Of a stretch of DNA of 64,000 bases, positions 54,266-62,423 are shown in pieces. Position 1 is the stretch's first letter; every line of letters starts with the position of its first letter. The DNA is from Litoreibacter janthinus. Lineage in GTDB: Bacteria; Pseudomonadota; Alphaproteobacteria; Rhodobacterales; Rhodobacteraceae. The notes under the pieces were generated by a model that made no database searches, had not been told where the DNA came from, and saw only the letters and a program-made list of their open reading frames with translations. The stretch lies in assembly GCF_900111945.1 (NCBI RefSeq), contig NZ_FOYO01000001.1, positions 1,433,751 through 1,497,750 of the forward strand. Reading direction: 5' to 3'. The translations under genes were made by a program, and so were the position numbers.

Positions 54266-57200
54266 AGGTCGATCTCCACAACCCCGTCTTTCTGGGCGGC
54301 ACGGGACTGGCACAGGATGACGGATTTGGCGCGATCGGCGTTTGACAGCACGAAGTCGCGATGTTCCACCTCACCCGAAACCAGTCCACATTTGCAGACG
54401 CCACACAGCCCGTCAGAGCATTTGACATCGACGTGAACGCCCGCCCGCAGCAACGCGTCGGTCGGGGCCTCGTCTTTGCCGACGGCAACGTCGCGGCCGG
54501 ATTTGGTAAGACGCAGGGTGAACCTGTGGTTAACGTAATCGGGTTGTTCTGGAACCGAGAAAAACTCCAGATGTCGCGCCTCCTCTGGGAAGCCGTTCCG
54601 CTCTGCAGTGGCCATCACCGAACCCATGTAGACTTCAGGGCCGCAGGTGTAGACGTGCGCCGCCGCGCGGTGCTTCAGGGTTTTTACAAGATCGCAACGC
54701 GTTCCTTCGTTGGAAATGTGGTAGTGCACTTTTTTCGACCAAGGCATCCGAGGCAGGTCGTCTAGGAAACCAGCTCCGGCGCGTGTTGAGCAGGAATAAT
54801 GCAGCGCAAAGTCGCGTCCCAATGCATGCAAACGATGCGCCATAGCAATCATTGGCGTCACCCCGATACCGCCACCCATGAGGTAGCTGAAAGACGCGTC
54901 CTCATGCAGCGGGAAGTGGTTGATCGGTTTGGATATGTGAACCCGCCGTCCTTTCTCGAAAATCCGGTGCATCAGTTTAGAACCGCCGCGCCCGTGATCT
55001 TCTCGCAGCACCGCAATCTGGTATCTGGATCGATCGGCGGGGTCGCCGGACAAGGAGTATTGCCGCAAGAATTCTGGGGCCACGACCACGTCGATATGTG
55101 CGCCCGCTTCAACTTCAGGCAGGTCCGACCCGTCGGGTAGGGAGAATTCGTACTTGGTTACGCCGTCGGTCATGTGTTCGACTCGAGAAATCACCGCCGC
55201 CATGACAGGGCTTTCGCTTTGATCGGCCGTGTAGACATGCTCTGGCGGCTCACCGCGCGCACGTCGCGCCCGATGTTCATCCGCATCGATCATGGCCTTG
55301 TAAGCGGCGATGCCCGCTTCGCGGTCCATAGGATACGGATAGGCGTACGGGGGCGGGGCCAAAGGGGCCGGATAGACAGCCAGCGTCTGGTCCTCGAAGC
55401 GCAGGTCCAAACCCTTTTGCAGCCCGCGCGCGTTTACTGGATGTGCCGACGGGCGGTAGGCTCCGTCATCAACCATCTCCAGATCCCACCACCATTTTTT
55501 GATGGGATTGATTTCGCCTTGCCCCATCACATCGTCGAGCTTCGCCAGCGCTTTTGCCGCCTGAGGAACCGTCATCGCGAGCTTTCGAAATGGCGCCTCC
55601 GCGAACAAGCCTTCCAAGTTCCATGGGCAGGTCTTCATGCAACGCCCACACATGGCGCCATTCTTCTGGCCAACGCGATAGGTGGTGCACTTTTGGCTGT
55701 CGGATTTCCAAATTTCGTAGCCATTGAACATAAGCTTGGGGCCAGCGGTGATCGCACCAGACGGGCATTCGCGGGCACATTTGTTGCAGGCTTCGCAGAA
55801 CTTTTGCAGGCCGAAATCAATCGGCTTGTCGTGCGTCATTGGCATGTTTGTGGTCACCACGCCTGACTTTAGACGAGGGCCGAGGAAAGGGTTCAGGATC
55901 ACCTCGCCGATCCGCGAAACCTCGCCCAAGCCAGAGAGCAGCAGCAAGGGCGGGTGCAGTACCTCGTCATCCATGACTGAATGGACGCGGGCGGTGTAAC
56001 CGAGGTTGCGCAAATGCTGCGCCAAGACGCCCCCCAGAAGTGAAAACCTCAGGTAAGCCCGCATGGATTGGGCACAGGCGATCCAATCGTCTCCGGATGC
56101 GCCCTCCATCGTTTCGTGGCCCTGATCGATTATCATTGAGATCGCGTTGGAGTGGTAAGGTGTAATCGGCTGCCCTGCCGCGTCATGGCTGTAATAAGTC
56201 CAGTCTGGGCACGCACTTATCCCCGCGGCATCCACCCCAAGCCAGTAAAGTGCGGCCTTAATGTTGGATGCGTTTCGCGCGGGATCTTTCGTGCTGTCGT
56301 GAACCGACGCCGCCTCGCCATCCTGCAAGAGGACAAATGCGCCGAGCGACGGCCGGAAGGCAAAGGCCGCAGCGGATTTACGGACATAGTTTCCGTTTTT
56401 CGTAGCGTCCTGAACTGCCTTTCCCATGTCGCCGAACAATCCGCGCGCAAAAAGGTTTGCCCGTTTCGGCACGCGCGCGACATTCGGTGCATCGATATAG
56501 GTCGTCGGGGTGTCCACCCGTTTCAGCGTCTCGAACGGGTGGGGGCCATCGACGTAACGCCGCTTTGCATATGGATCGCGCGTGCGAGCCGTTTTGGCCT
56601 GCGCGCCAAGTCCAAGCTGCCATTCCCGCCCCGGTTTGGCAGAGGCAGCGAGCGGTTTGTCAGGTGTCATCTCCAGCGTTGTCGTCACGACTGCAAGCCC
56701 GTAGCGTTTCCCGACAAACGGGTTCAGACCGTCCGCTCGGCTCAGCCCCGCCGCAACAGCAAGCTTGCCCAAATGCACATCACTCGCTGCCATCGAGTGC
56801 GCCCGCGCATCATGACCCAACGTCCTAATGTAGGAGGCCAGCGTGACAGCGGTCTCCATCCCACGCAAACAGGCGCGTTGATTTTGCGCGTCCGTGATCC
56901 AGTCCGTTCCGACTTCGTCCGGATCGGGGTCACGGGGCATGTCGTATAGAAACACCAGCGCATGGGTGTGATGGTCACAAGCCTGAGGTGGCGCACGCAT
57001 ACTTTCGCGCAAGCCCGCCATAATGACGTCGATGCCCGCGGCCAAGGTTTTGGGCTGCATTGTGCGCAACTTTTCAGCAAGGCGATCCACGTCGGGGTTC
57101 TTAAGCGGCGTGTCCAGCCAAGCCTCAGACGGGATGCCGCAGGTACCAACCATTGAAGCGTCGCAATAGTAGCCAAACGCCTTCAAATGGTTCGCCCGTT

Positions 57201-57447
57201 CTGTCAGGTCTGACGGAATCTCGGCTTTTTCTTTTTTCACCAGGCCGTCGCGGGTCGCGTCGAGCATGGCTTGGTAGTCTTGCATCGCGTTGACGATGCT
57301 GAGCGGGTCTTCCGGCCGTCGAAAGCTCACATGGGGCGTATCTGGCACCAACTCCAGCGAAAGGGTCTCCGAGCGCGCCAGCTTTTCCAGCGGATAGGGG
57401 CCAAGGTGGACAGGGCGGTTGCGATAAGAAAAAAGCTTGGTCATCAT
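54262..57447 (-). CDS. Self-sufficient (non-respiratory) reductive dehalogenase fused to flavin/2Fe-2S reductase
   Basis: 1061 residues. Residues 1-540 are the cobalamin-binding part, an internal duplication: NPFVGKRYGLAVVTTTLEMT and later NPFLGPRLKSGVVTTNMPMT. Next comes a ferredoxin domain with two 4Fe-4S clusters: Cys551, 554, 557, 561 (FCEACNKCARECP) and Cys587, 600, 603, 607 (CGRCMKTCPW). The C-terminal 330 residues are a phthalate-dioxygenase-reductase-like module: RQYS at 795-798 (flavin), MGGGIGVTPMIAMA (NAD(P)H), and a plant-type 2Fe-2S site Cys1010, 1015, 1018, 1046. This is the layout of catabolic RdhAs that strip halogen from ortho-halophenols using NAD(P)H in air. No Tat signal or membrane anchor gene, so it is not respiratory. 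Substrate is unknown. It lies 7 bases after the marR gene. Confidence 0.92.
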   Translation of the reverse strand: MMTKLFSYRNRPVHLGPYPLEKLARSETLSLELVPDTPHVSFRRPEDPLSIVNAMQDYQAMLDATRDGLVKKEKAEIPSDLTERANHLKAFGYYCDASMVGTCGIPSEAWLDTPLKNPDVDRLAEKLRTMQPKTLAAGIDVIMAGLRESMRAPPQACDHHTHALVFLYDMPRDPDPDEVGTDWITDAQNQRACLRGMETAVTLASYIRTLGHDARAHSMAASDVHLGKLAVAAGLSRADGLNPFVGKRYGLAVVTTTLEMTPDKPLAASAKPGREWQLGLGAQAKTARTRDPYAKRRYVDGPHPFETLKRVDTPTTYIDAPNVARVPKRANLFARGLFGDMGKAVQDATKNGNYVRKSAAAFAFRPSLGAFVLLQDGEAASVHDSTKDPARNASNIKAALYWLGVDAAGISACPDWTYYSHDAAGQPITPYHSNAISMIIDQGHETMEGASGDDWIACAQSMRAYLRFSLLGGVLAQHLRNLGYTARVHSVMDDEVLHPPLLLLSGLGEVSRIGEVILNPFLGPRLKSGVVTTNMPMTHDKPIDFGLQKFCEACNKCARECPSGAITAGPKLMFNGYEIWKSDSQKCTTYRVGQKNGAMCGRCMKTCPWNLEGLFAEAPFRKLAMTVPQAAKALAKLDDVMGQGEINPIKKWWWDLEMVDDGAYRPSAHPVNARGLQKGLDLRFEDQTLAVYPAPLAPPPYAYPYPMDREAGIAAYKAMIDADEHRARRARGEPPEHVYTADQSESPVMAAVISRVEHMTDGVTKYEFSLPDGSDLPEVEAGAHIDVVVAPEFLRQYSLSGDPADRSRYQIAVLREDHGRGGSKLMHRIFEKGRRVHISKPINHFPLHEDASFSYLMGGGIGVTPMIAMAHRLHALGRDFALHYSCSTRAGAGFLDDLPRMPWSKKVHYHISNEGTRCDLVKTLKHRAAAHVYTCGPEVYMGSVMATAERNGFPEEARHLEFFSVPEQPDYVNHRFTLRLTKSGRDVAVGKDEAPTDALLRAGVHVDVKCSDGLCGVCKCGLVSGEVEHRDFVLSNADRAKSVILCQSRAAQKDGVVEIDL

Positions 57448-57454
57448 GCCGCCG

Positions 57455-57916
57455 TCAGAAGTTCGTCAACAAGCTGTCATCCTCGCCCGCACGCAGCTTG
57501 CCAAGAAGTTCAGACAGTTTTGTTTTTTCGTCATCACGGAGCTTGCCATTAAAATGGGCGGAGTTTTCGCGCGCCACCGCGATGGCGCGCGTCAGAAGGT
57601 TGGCCCCCGAAGGTGTTAGGGCCACGTCTGTTCGACGCGCATCCTCGTGGCTTTCGGCACGCGTCAACAGCCCGTTTGCTTCCATCACTTTTAGGGCGCG
57701 GGAGGTTGCTGTGCGGTCTACGCCAATAAAAGACGCGATCTCCGACGGGCTTTCGCGCTTCTCTTCGCCTATGGCCAACAGAACGCACCACCCGAGCCGC
57801 GAGAGGCCTAATTTGCGCAGGCCTTCCTCCAACCGGCGCTCAAACGCGCGGGAGGTGAGCGTCGCCTGATAGCCGATAGAGTCATGCAGCGCATAGCGCT
57901 TGTTCTCAATGATCAT
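57455..57916 (-). CDS. MarR-family transcriptional regulator
   Basis: 153 residues from ATG 57916; the frame runs on upstream, but this start gives a normal MarR N-terminus (IIENKRYALHDSIGYQATLT). Winged helix: SPSEIASFIGVDRTATSRAL, then KVMEANGLLTRAESHEDARR (wing). MarR proteins bind aromatic ligands, and members of this family control several rdhA genes. It is 7 bases upstream of rdhA on the same strand and 54 bases from the divergent HAD gene, so it is the likely regulator of both or of itself. Confidence 0.9.
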   Translation of the reverse strand: MIIENKRYALHDSIGYQATLTSRAFERRLEEGLRKLGLSRLGWCVLLAIGEEKRESPSEIASFIGVDRTATSRALKVMEANGLLTRAESHEDARRTDVALTPSGANLLTRAIAVARENSAHFNGKLRDDEKTKLSELLGKLRAGEDDSLLTNF

Positions 57917-57970
57917 ACTTGTCACTGTCTCGAAGCATTCAAGGCGGGTCAAGAGAGGAGCGGGCAGGAT

Positions 57971-58681
57971 ATGACAGGGAAGATCAAAGGCTTGCTTTTT
58001 GACAAGGACGGCACGCTGCTCGATTTTGATGCGACTTGGGGGCAATGGGCGTCGAGGTTCTTCGAGGATCTGGCGCAAGGGGATCCAGAGCTTCTTGCGC
58101 GTCTCGCGGGCGCGGTTGATTTCGACATCGCGGCGAAAAAATTTAATCCGACGAGCCCGGTAATTGCGGGCACCGCGGATGTTGCAATTGACCTGTTGCA
58201 GCCCTTGGTCCCCCATTGGGAATGGCAGGCCCTGATGGACTATGGCAACGAGAAAGCAGCACAGGCGGAATTGGCGACGCCTTGCCCCTTGCCGCAGCTT
58301 TTCGACAGGTTAGACGAAATGGGCCTCACGCTTGGTGTGGCTACCAATGATGCAGAAAGTTCTGCGCAGGCGCATATGCGCAGGTTGGGTGTCGAGGGCC
58401 GGTTTGCCCGCATTTTGGGGTTCGATTCCGGCTTTGGCGGAAAGCCTGCGCCACAGATGCTGTGGGCATTTTCAGAGCATTGCGGCTTCGCGCCGGACGA
58501 GGTTGCAATGATCGGAGATAGCACCCATGACCTTCATGCTGGCAGAAACGCGGGCATGGTCTGTGTCGGCGTCTTGACTGGTCCTGCCTCGCGAATTGAG
58601 CTAGCGCCACATGCCGATGTGGTTCTCGACACGATTGCCGATATTCCTGACTGGCTCGAAGCGCGCGAAGCCGGGCTATAG
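57971..58681 (+). CDS. HAD-superfamily phosphatase (phosphoglycolate phosphatase-like)
   Basis: 236 residues from ATG 57971, preceded by GGAGCGGGCAGGA. HAD motif I is LLFDKDGTLLDFDATW at about 8-23, motif II is near LTLGVATNDAESSAQ, motif III Lys in GFGGKPAPQMLW, and motif IV is MIGDSTHDLHAG. A helical cap lies between motifs I and II. Closest to Gph-type enzymes, which remove phosphate from 2-phosphoglycolate, but small-molecule specificity of HADs cannot be read with safety. It diverges from marR-rdhA. Confidence 0.88.
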   Translation: MTGKIKGLLFDKDGTLLDFDATWGQWASRFFEDLAQGDPELLARLAGAVDFDIAAKKFNPTSPVIAGTADVAIDLLQPLVPHWEWQALMDYGNEKAAQAELATPCPLPQLFDRLDEMGLTLGVATNDAESSAQAHMRRLGVEGRFARILGFDSGFGGKPAPQMLWAFSEHCGFAPDEVAMIGDSTHDLHAGRNAGMVCVGVLTGPASRIELAPHADVVLDTIADIPDWLEAREAGL

Positions 58682-58819
58682 TGTTGACGAAAAGGCAACC
58701 TCCGGTAATCGCCAAATAGGTCCACACTCCAAAAGCGACCCGAGGCGTCGGTATCCGCCAAACCTGCGTCTGGAGCGCGGTGCAGTCTGAGTGGCAGTTA
58801 ACAGGGAGAGGCGAAAGAC

Positions 58820-60376
58820 ATGGCAAATGAACCCACGAAGCGAAAGCGTGGCGGTGGCCGTGCGGGGAACGCCAGACGCACGACCTCGAAGCTGCCCGAA
58901 CAGATGCCGTGGCGTCTGCCGATCAATACAGACAAGCCGACAGAGCCTTTAGACGAAGATGGTGTTCAGGCTATTCACAAAGGTTGCATGCGCATCCTTT
59001 CCGAGATCGGTATCGAGTTTCTCAACCCCGAAGCCTGCAAAATTCTGAAGGAGGCTGGATGTAAAGTTGACGGCACCAATGTCAAAATGGACGAAGATTT
59101 TGTTATGGAGATGCTGGGTCACGCGCCAGCACAGTTCGACATCAACCCGCGCAACCCTGACCGCCGGATCACCATCGGTGGCCAGTACATCCTTTTCGGT
59201 AACGTCTCCTCGCCTCCGAACGCATGGGACCTGAAGCGTGGAAAACGCTCCGGTGACTTCGAGACCTACAAGGAATTCATCAAGCTTACGCAGTTTTTTA
59301 ACTGCATCCACTTCGCCGGCGGTTACCCCGTAGAACCCATCGACATCCATGCGCGAGAACGCCACCTAGACTGTCTTTTCGAAAAGTTGACCCTGACAGA
59401 CAAAGTTGTCCACGCCTATTCTCTTGGGAAGGAACGCGTGGAAGACGTTATGGAGATGACCCGCATCGCGGGTGGCCTGACGCGCGAAGAGTTCGATGCC
59501 AAGCCGCATATGTATACCAACATCAACTCGGTTTCACCGCTCAAGCACGATTTTCCAATGTTGGAAGGCGCGATGATCCATGCGCGGCGCAACCAGCCGG
59601 TGATCGTTACACCGTTTACCTTGGCAGGGGCCATGGCGCCCGTCACCATGTCCGGCGCTGTCACGCTGTCCCTTGCGGAGGGTCTTGCCGCGATAGTGTT
59701 GTTGCAGGTGGTCAATCCCGGGGCACCATGTGCCATTGGCACCTTCACGTCGAATGTCGACATGAAGACTGGTGCACCTGCGTTCGGAACACCAGAATAC
59801 ATGCGCGCCACGCAGATGACGGGGCAGATGGGGCGCTTCTATGGGTTGCCCATCCGCTCCTCCGGTGTGTGTGCCGCCAATGTGCCCGACGGGCAGGCCA
59901 TGTGGGAGACGTCCAACTCCCTTTGGGCCGCCGTGCAATCTGGCACCAATGTTGTCTACCACGCCGCTGGTTGGCTGGAAGGCGGGCTGATCGCGAGCCC
60001 CGAAAAATTCATCATGGATTGCGATGTGATCCAGCAAATCCAACGCTACATGGAGCCTGCCACCTACGCGACAACGCCAGATGACATAGCTGTCGAAGCG
60101 ATCCGGGAAGTTGGCCCCGACGGGCATTACTTTGGCTGTCAGCACACGCAAGACCGCTACGAGGACGCATTTTACTCGCCTTTGATCTCGGACTGGTCGA
60201 ATTTCGAGGCTTGGGAGCTGAATGGCGGCGTCTGGACCGCCGAGCGCGCGCACGAAATGTACAAAGGGATCATTGAGGAGTTCGTGGCTCCGCCGATGGA
60301 CGTCGCAGTCCGTGACGAGTTGTCTGAATTCGTGGCTCGCCGCAAAGCCGAGGGCGGCGTGCCGACGGACTTCTAG
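58820..60376 (+). CDS. Trimethylamine methyltransferase (MttB) family protein, non-pyrrolysine
   Basis: 518 residues; start after GGAGAGG. A basic N-terminal extension (TKRKRGGGRAGNARRTTSK) precedes the TIM-barrel: IHKGCMRILSEIGIEFLNPE, FGNVSSPPNAWDLKRGKRSG, and TPFTLAGAMAPVTMSGAVTL. There is no internal UAG codon, so it is not the pyrrolysine enzyme; related proteins such as MtgB move a methyl group from glycine betaine or other quaternary amines to a corrinoid protein. No corrinoid protein or reductive activator gene is adjacent. The substrate is not known. Confidence 0.9.
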   Translation: MANEPTKRKRGGGRAGNARRTTSKLPEQMPWRLPINTDKPTEPLDEDGVQAIHKGCMRILSEIGIEFLNPEACKILKEAGCKVDGTNVKMDEDFVMEMLGHAPAQFDINPRNPDRRITIGGQYILFGNVSSPPNAWDLKRGKRSGDFETYKEFIKLTQFFNCIHFAGGYPVEPIDIHARERHLDCLFEKLTLTDKVVHAYSLGKERVEDVMEMTRIAGGLTREEFDAKPHMYTNINSVSPLKHDFPMLEGAMIHARRNQPVIVTPFTLAGAMAPVTMSGAVTLSLAEGLAAIVLLQVVNPGAPCAIGTFTSNVDMKTGAPAFGTPEYMRATQMTGQMGRFYGLPIRSSGVCAANVPDGQAMWETSNSLWAAVQSGTNVVYHAAGWLEGGLIASPEKFIMDCDVIQQIQRYMEPATYATTPDDIAVEAIREVGPDGHYFGCQHTQDRYEDAFYSPLISDWSNFEAWELNGGVWTAERAHEMYKGIIEEFVAPPMDVAVRDELSEFVARRKAEGGVPTDF

Positions 60377-60460
60377 GGTTAAGATTTGCGTAAGGGTTCC
60401 TTGGGGGATTCTTAATTGTTTTGAGTCAGATGTGTCTTCAGGATCGAGAAGAGGCATCGA

Positions 60461-61063
60461 ATGTACGGTTTGGTTCATCGCGCGTTGCAATGCTTTGCGC
60501 AGGACACTTACGGCGACGCGGTTTGGCTGCAAGTCGCCGAAGATGCAGGCATTCCGGTTCACGTTTTCGAGGCGATGCTTTGTTATCCTGACAACTATCT
60601 CGACGATGTTCTGAATGCGCTTTCGCACGCACTTGGCAAGTCGCCTGATCAGGTCGCGGAGGATGTCGGCGCCTATTTGGTGACGCATTCGCGCATGGAG
60701 CCGGTGCGCAGATTGCTGCGTTTCGGTGGTGCGACATTCGAGGATTTCGTGCTGTCGCTGGATGATCTGCACGATAGGGTAAAGCTCGCCTTGCCTGATC
60801 TGGTGTTGCCGAAGCTTGAGGTTGTGGCCCATTCAAAATCATCCTTCTGCGTACATGTGGATTTCGATCGATCGGGTTTCGGCGCCGTTTTGCTCGGCAT
60901 TCTACGCGCGATGGGTGACGATTATGGCGCGCTTGTCGTGTTGGAGCTGTTTCAACAAGGCCAGGGCGGTCGCGGTGTGGAACGAGTCACTGTCGAATTG
61001 TTCGAAGCAGATTTCGCCGCAGGTCGCGGCTTCGGGCTGGTCGCGGCGGATGTTGCGAAATGA
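60461..61063 (+). CDS. H-NOX haem NO-binding domain protein
   Basis: 200 residues; start after AGAAGAGG. H-NOX proteins bind haem and sense NO (sometimes O2). The fold opens MYGLVHRALQCFAQDTYGDA, as usual, and the proximal haem ligand is His104 in SLDDLHDRVKLALP. The YxSxR motif that grips the haem propionates aligns with V133-x-F135-x-R137 in HVDFDRSGF: only the Arg is kept. Whether haem is still bound tightly is therefore open. The diguanylate cyclase gene overlaps by 4 bases, so the two are coupled. Confidence 0.9.
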   Translation: MYGLVHRALQCFAQDTYGDAVWLQVAEDAGIPVHVFEAMLCYPDNYLDDVLNALSHALGKSPDQVAEDVGAYLVTHSRMEPVRRLLRFGGATFEDFVLSLDDLHDRVKLALPDLVLPKLEVVAHSKSSFCVHVDFDRSGFGAVLLGILRAMGDDYGALVVLELFQQGQGGRGVERVTVELFEADFAAGRGFGLVAADVAK

Positions 61064-62172
61064 GCGCGGGCCGATGCATCGATCAACCGGTTCGATACAT
61101 CCGATTTGAACCAGACGCCTTGAGCGCGTTGATGCCTATGCATATCCACCTTTCTGCAACTGGCCACATACTGTCAGTGGGCCCAACCCTCGCAAAGTTG
61201 CGGCCTGACCAAAACATTGTGGGGCAGCGCTTCCTAGAGGTTTTTGAAATCAAGCGCCCCCTTCGTGTCCAGAACTTTGGCGACTTGCTGGAAAATGGAT
61301 GCTGTTTGGTCCGGTGCAAATTTCGGCACGGTCACAAGTTAGGCATGAAAGGGCTCTTTGTTCCGGTTCCATCGCAACATGCGCTATTGCCCGATCGCCG
61401 TGGCGCGGGCGATTCAGCGCCTGTTCTGCGGCCTTCAGGAAACCCGAAACCGACCCAAGAGCCATGCGGCGCGCTTCTAAATCTATCGTTGGGCGTAAAT
61501 GTCGTTGAGGCCGTGCAGATCTATAATTTGAGCAGCGCCGATTTTGCCCCAGCCGATCCGACTGTCGACATGCTTTATTTGATCGAAGCCAAGTCGATTG
61601 CACTCGAGGAATCCAAGCGCCTAAATGCGCGCCTTGAAGGCGCTCGCGTCACCGCAGAAGAGCAGGCGTATACCGACACACTGACGGGTCTTCAAAACCG
61701 CAGGAGCATGGACTCATTGCTACACCAACTCGAAAGCTCGCGACAGCCTTTCGGCTTGATGCATCTCGACTTGGATCACTTCAAGCAAGTGAATGACACA
61801 TTCGGCCACGGGGCGGGGGACCAAGTACTGAAGCATGTGGCGGGCGTTCTGCAGGATGAAACGCGTTCAGGCGATCTTGTTGCTCGTGTGGGCGGCGATG
61901 AATTTGTGTTGATTTTTCGAGGTTGCGTTGACCTGACAGTGCTCGAAGGGATTGCCAACCGTATTATTGCAAGCTTGGAAAAGCCGATCTCTTACGAGGG
62001 AAATCAATGCCGGATTTCGGCAAGCATCGGCACAACGCTGTCGAGCTTCTACGCTGTGCCGGATGCCGATCGAATGTTAAACGACGCGGACCGTGCACTC
62101 TATACGTCAAAGGATCAGGGGCGGGCTTGCCACACAGTTTTCGATCCCCAGCAATTCGACGCAATTGGATAG
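61060..62172 (+). CDS. Diguanylate cyclase with N-terminal HNOBA domain, H-NOX partner
   Basis: 370 residues. Residues about 25-180 look like HNOBA, the PAS-like partner domain of H-NOX: MPMHIHLSATGHILSVGPTL, then PRLVQNFGDLL-like and PTVDMLYLIEAKSIALEESK. A coiled coil (about 170-200) links it to a GGDEF domain that makes cyclic di-GMP: LTGLQNRRSMD, HLDLDHFKQVNDTFGHGAGD, and the active loop GGDEF at 278-282. The inhibitory I-site RSGD lies at 269-272, five residues before GGDEF, so product feedback is expected. There is no EAL domain. The H-NOX upstream should control its activity in response to NO. Confidence 0.93.
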   Translation: MSAGRCIDQPVRYIRFEPDALSALMPMHIHLSATGHILSVGPTLAKLRPDQNIVGQRFLEVFEIKRPLRVQNFGDLLENGCCLVRCKFRHGHKLGMKGLFVPVPSQHALLPDRRGAGDSAPVLRPSGNPKPTQEPCGALLNLSLGVNVVEAVQIYNLSSADFAPADPTVDMLYLIEAKSIALEESKRLNARLEGARVTAEEQAYTDTLTGLQNRRSMDSLLHQLESSRQPFGLMHLDLDHFKQVNDTFGHGAGDQVLKHVAGVLQDETRSGDLVARVGGDEFVLIFRGCVDLTVLEGIANRIIASLEKPISYEGNQCRISASIGTTLSSFYAVPDADRMLNDADRALYTSKDQGRACHTVFDPQQFDAIG

Positions 62173-62244
62173 ATGGCAAACGACAGAAAATCTATACCGC
62201 TATAGCGTACGCTTTGAACCGCCGAATTTTTGGGGAAACGAAAG

Positions 62245-62319
62245 TGGTACTCCCTAGGGGAATCGAACCCCTCTTTCCAGGTTGAAAACCTGGCGTCCTA
62301 ACCGATAGACGAAGGGAGC
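62245..62319 (-). tRNA. tRNA-Glu (anticodon TTC)
   Basis: Read on the minus strand, the 75 bases fold as a tRNA. The acceptor stem GCTCCCT pairs with AGGGAGT, including one G-T pair. The anticodon stem CCAGG/CCTGG encloses the loop TTTTCAA with anticodon TTC, and the T arm is GGGGTTCGATTCCCC. The CCA end is encoded. TTC reads GAA and GAG (Glu). Confidence 0.95.
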
Positions 62320-62423
62320 ACCGGGATCGTGAGGGGCTATTTAGGCAAGGTGCGGCGCGCTGGCAAGCGGAAAATGCCACCCTATGACCGAAAATGCGAA
62401 ACTATCCCGCCAAGCCTGACGGT

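Noticed and set aside
58820..60376. Pyrrolysine-type MttB
   Set aside because: The frame has no internal TAG; it is a normal non-pyrrolysine homologue.
59534..60832. Minus-strand frame of 432 codons opposite the MttB and H-NOX genes
   Set aside because: It spans two well-supported genes and their gap and shows no motif of its own.
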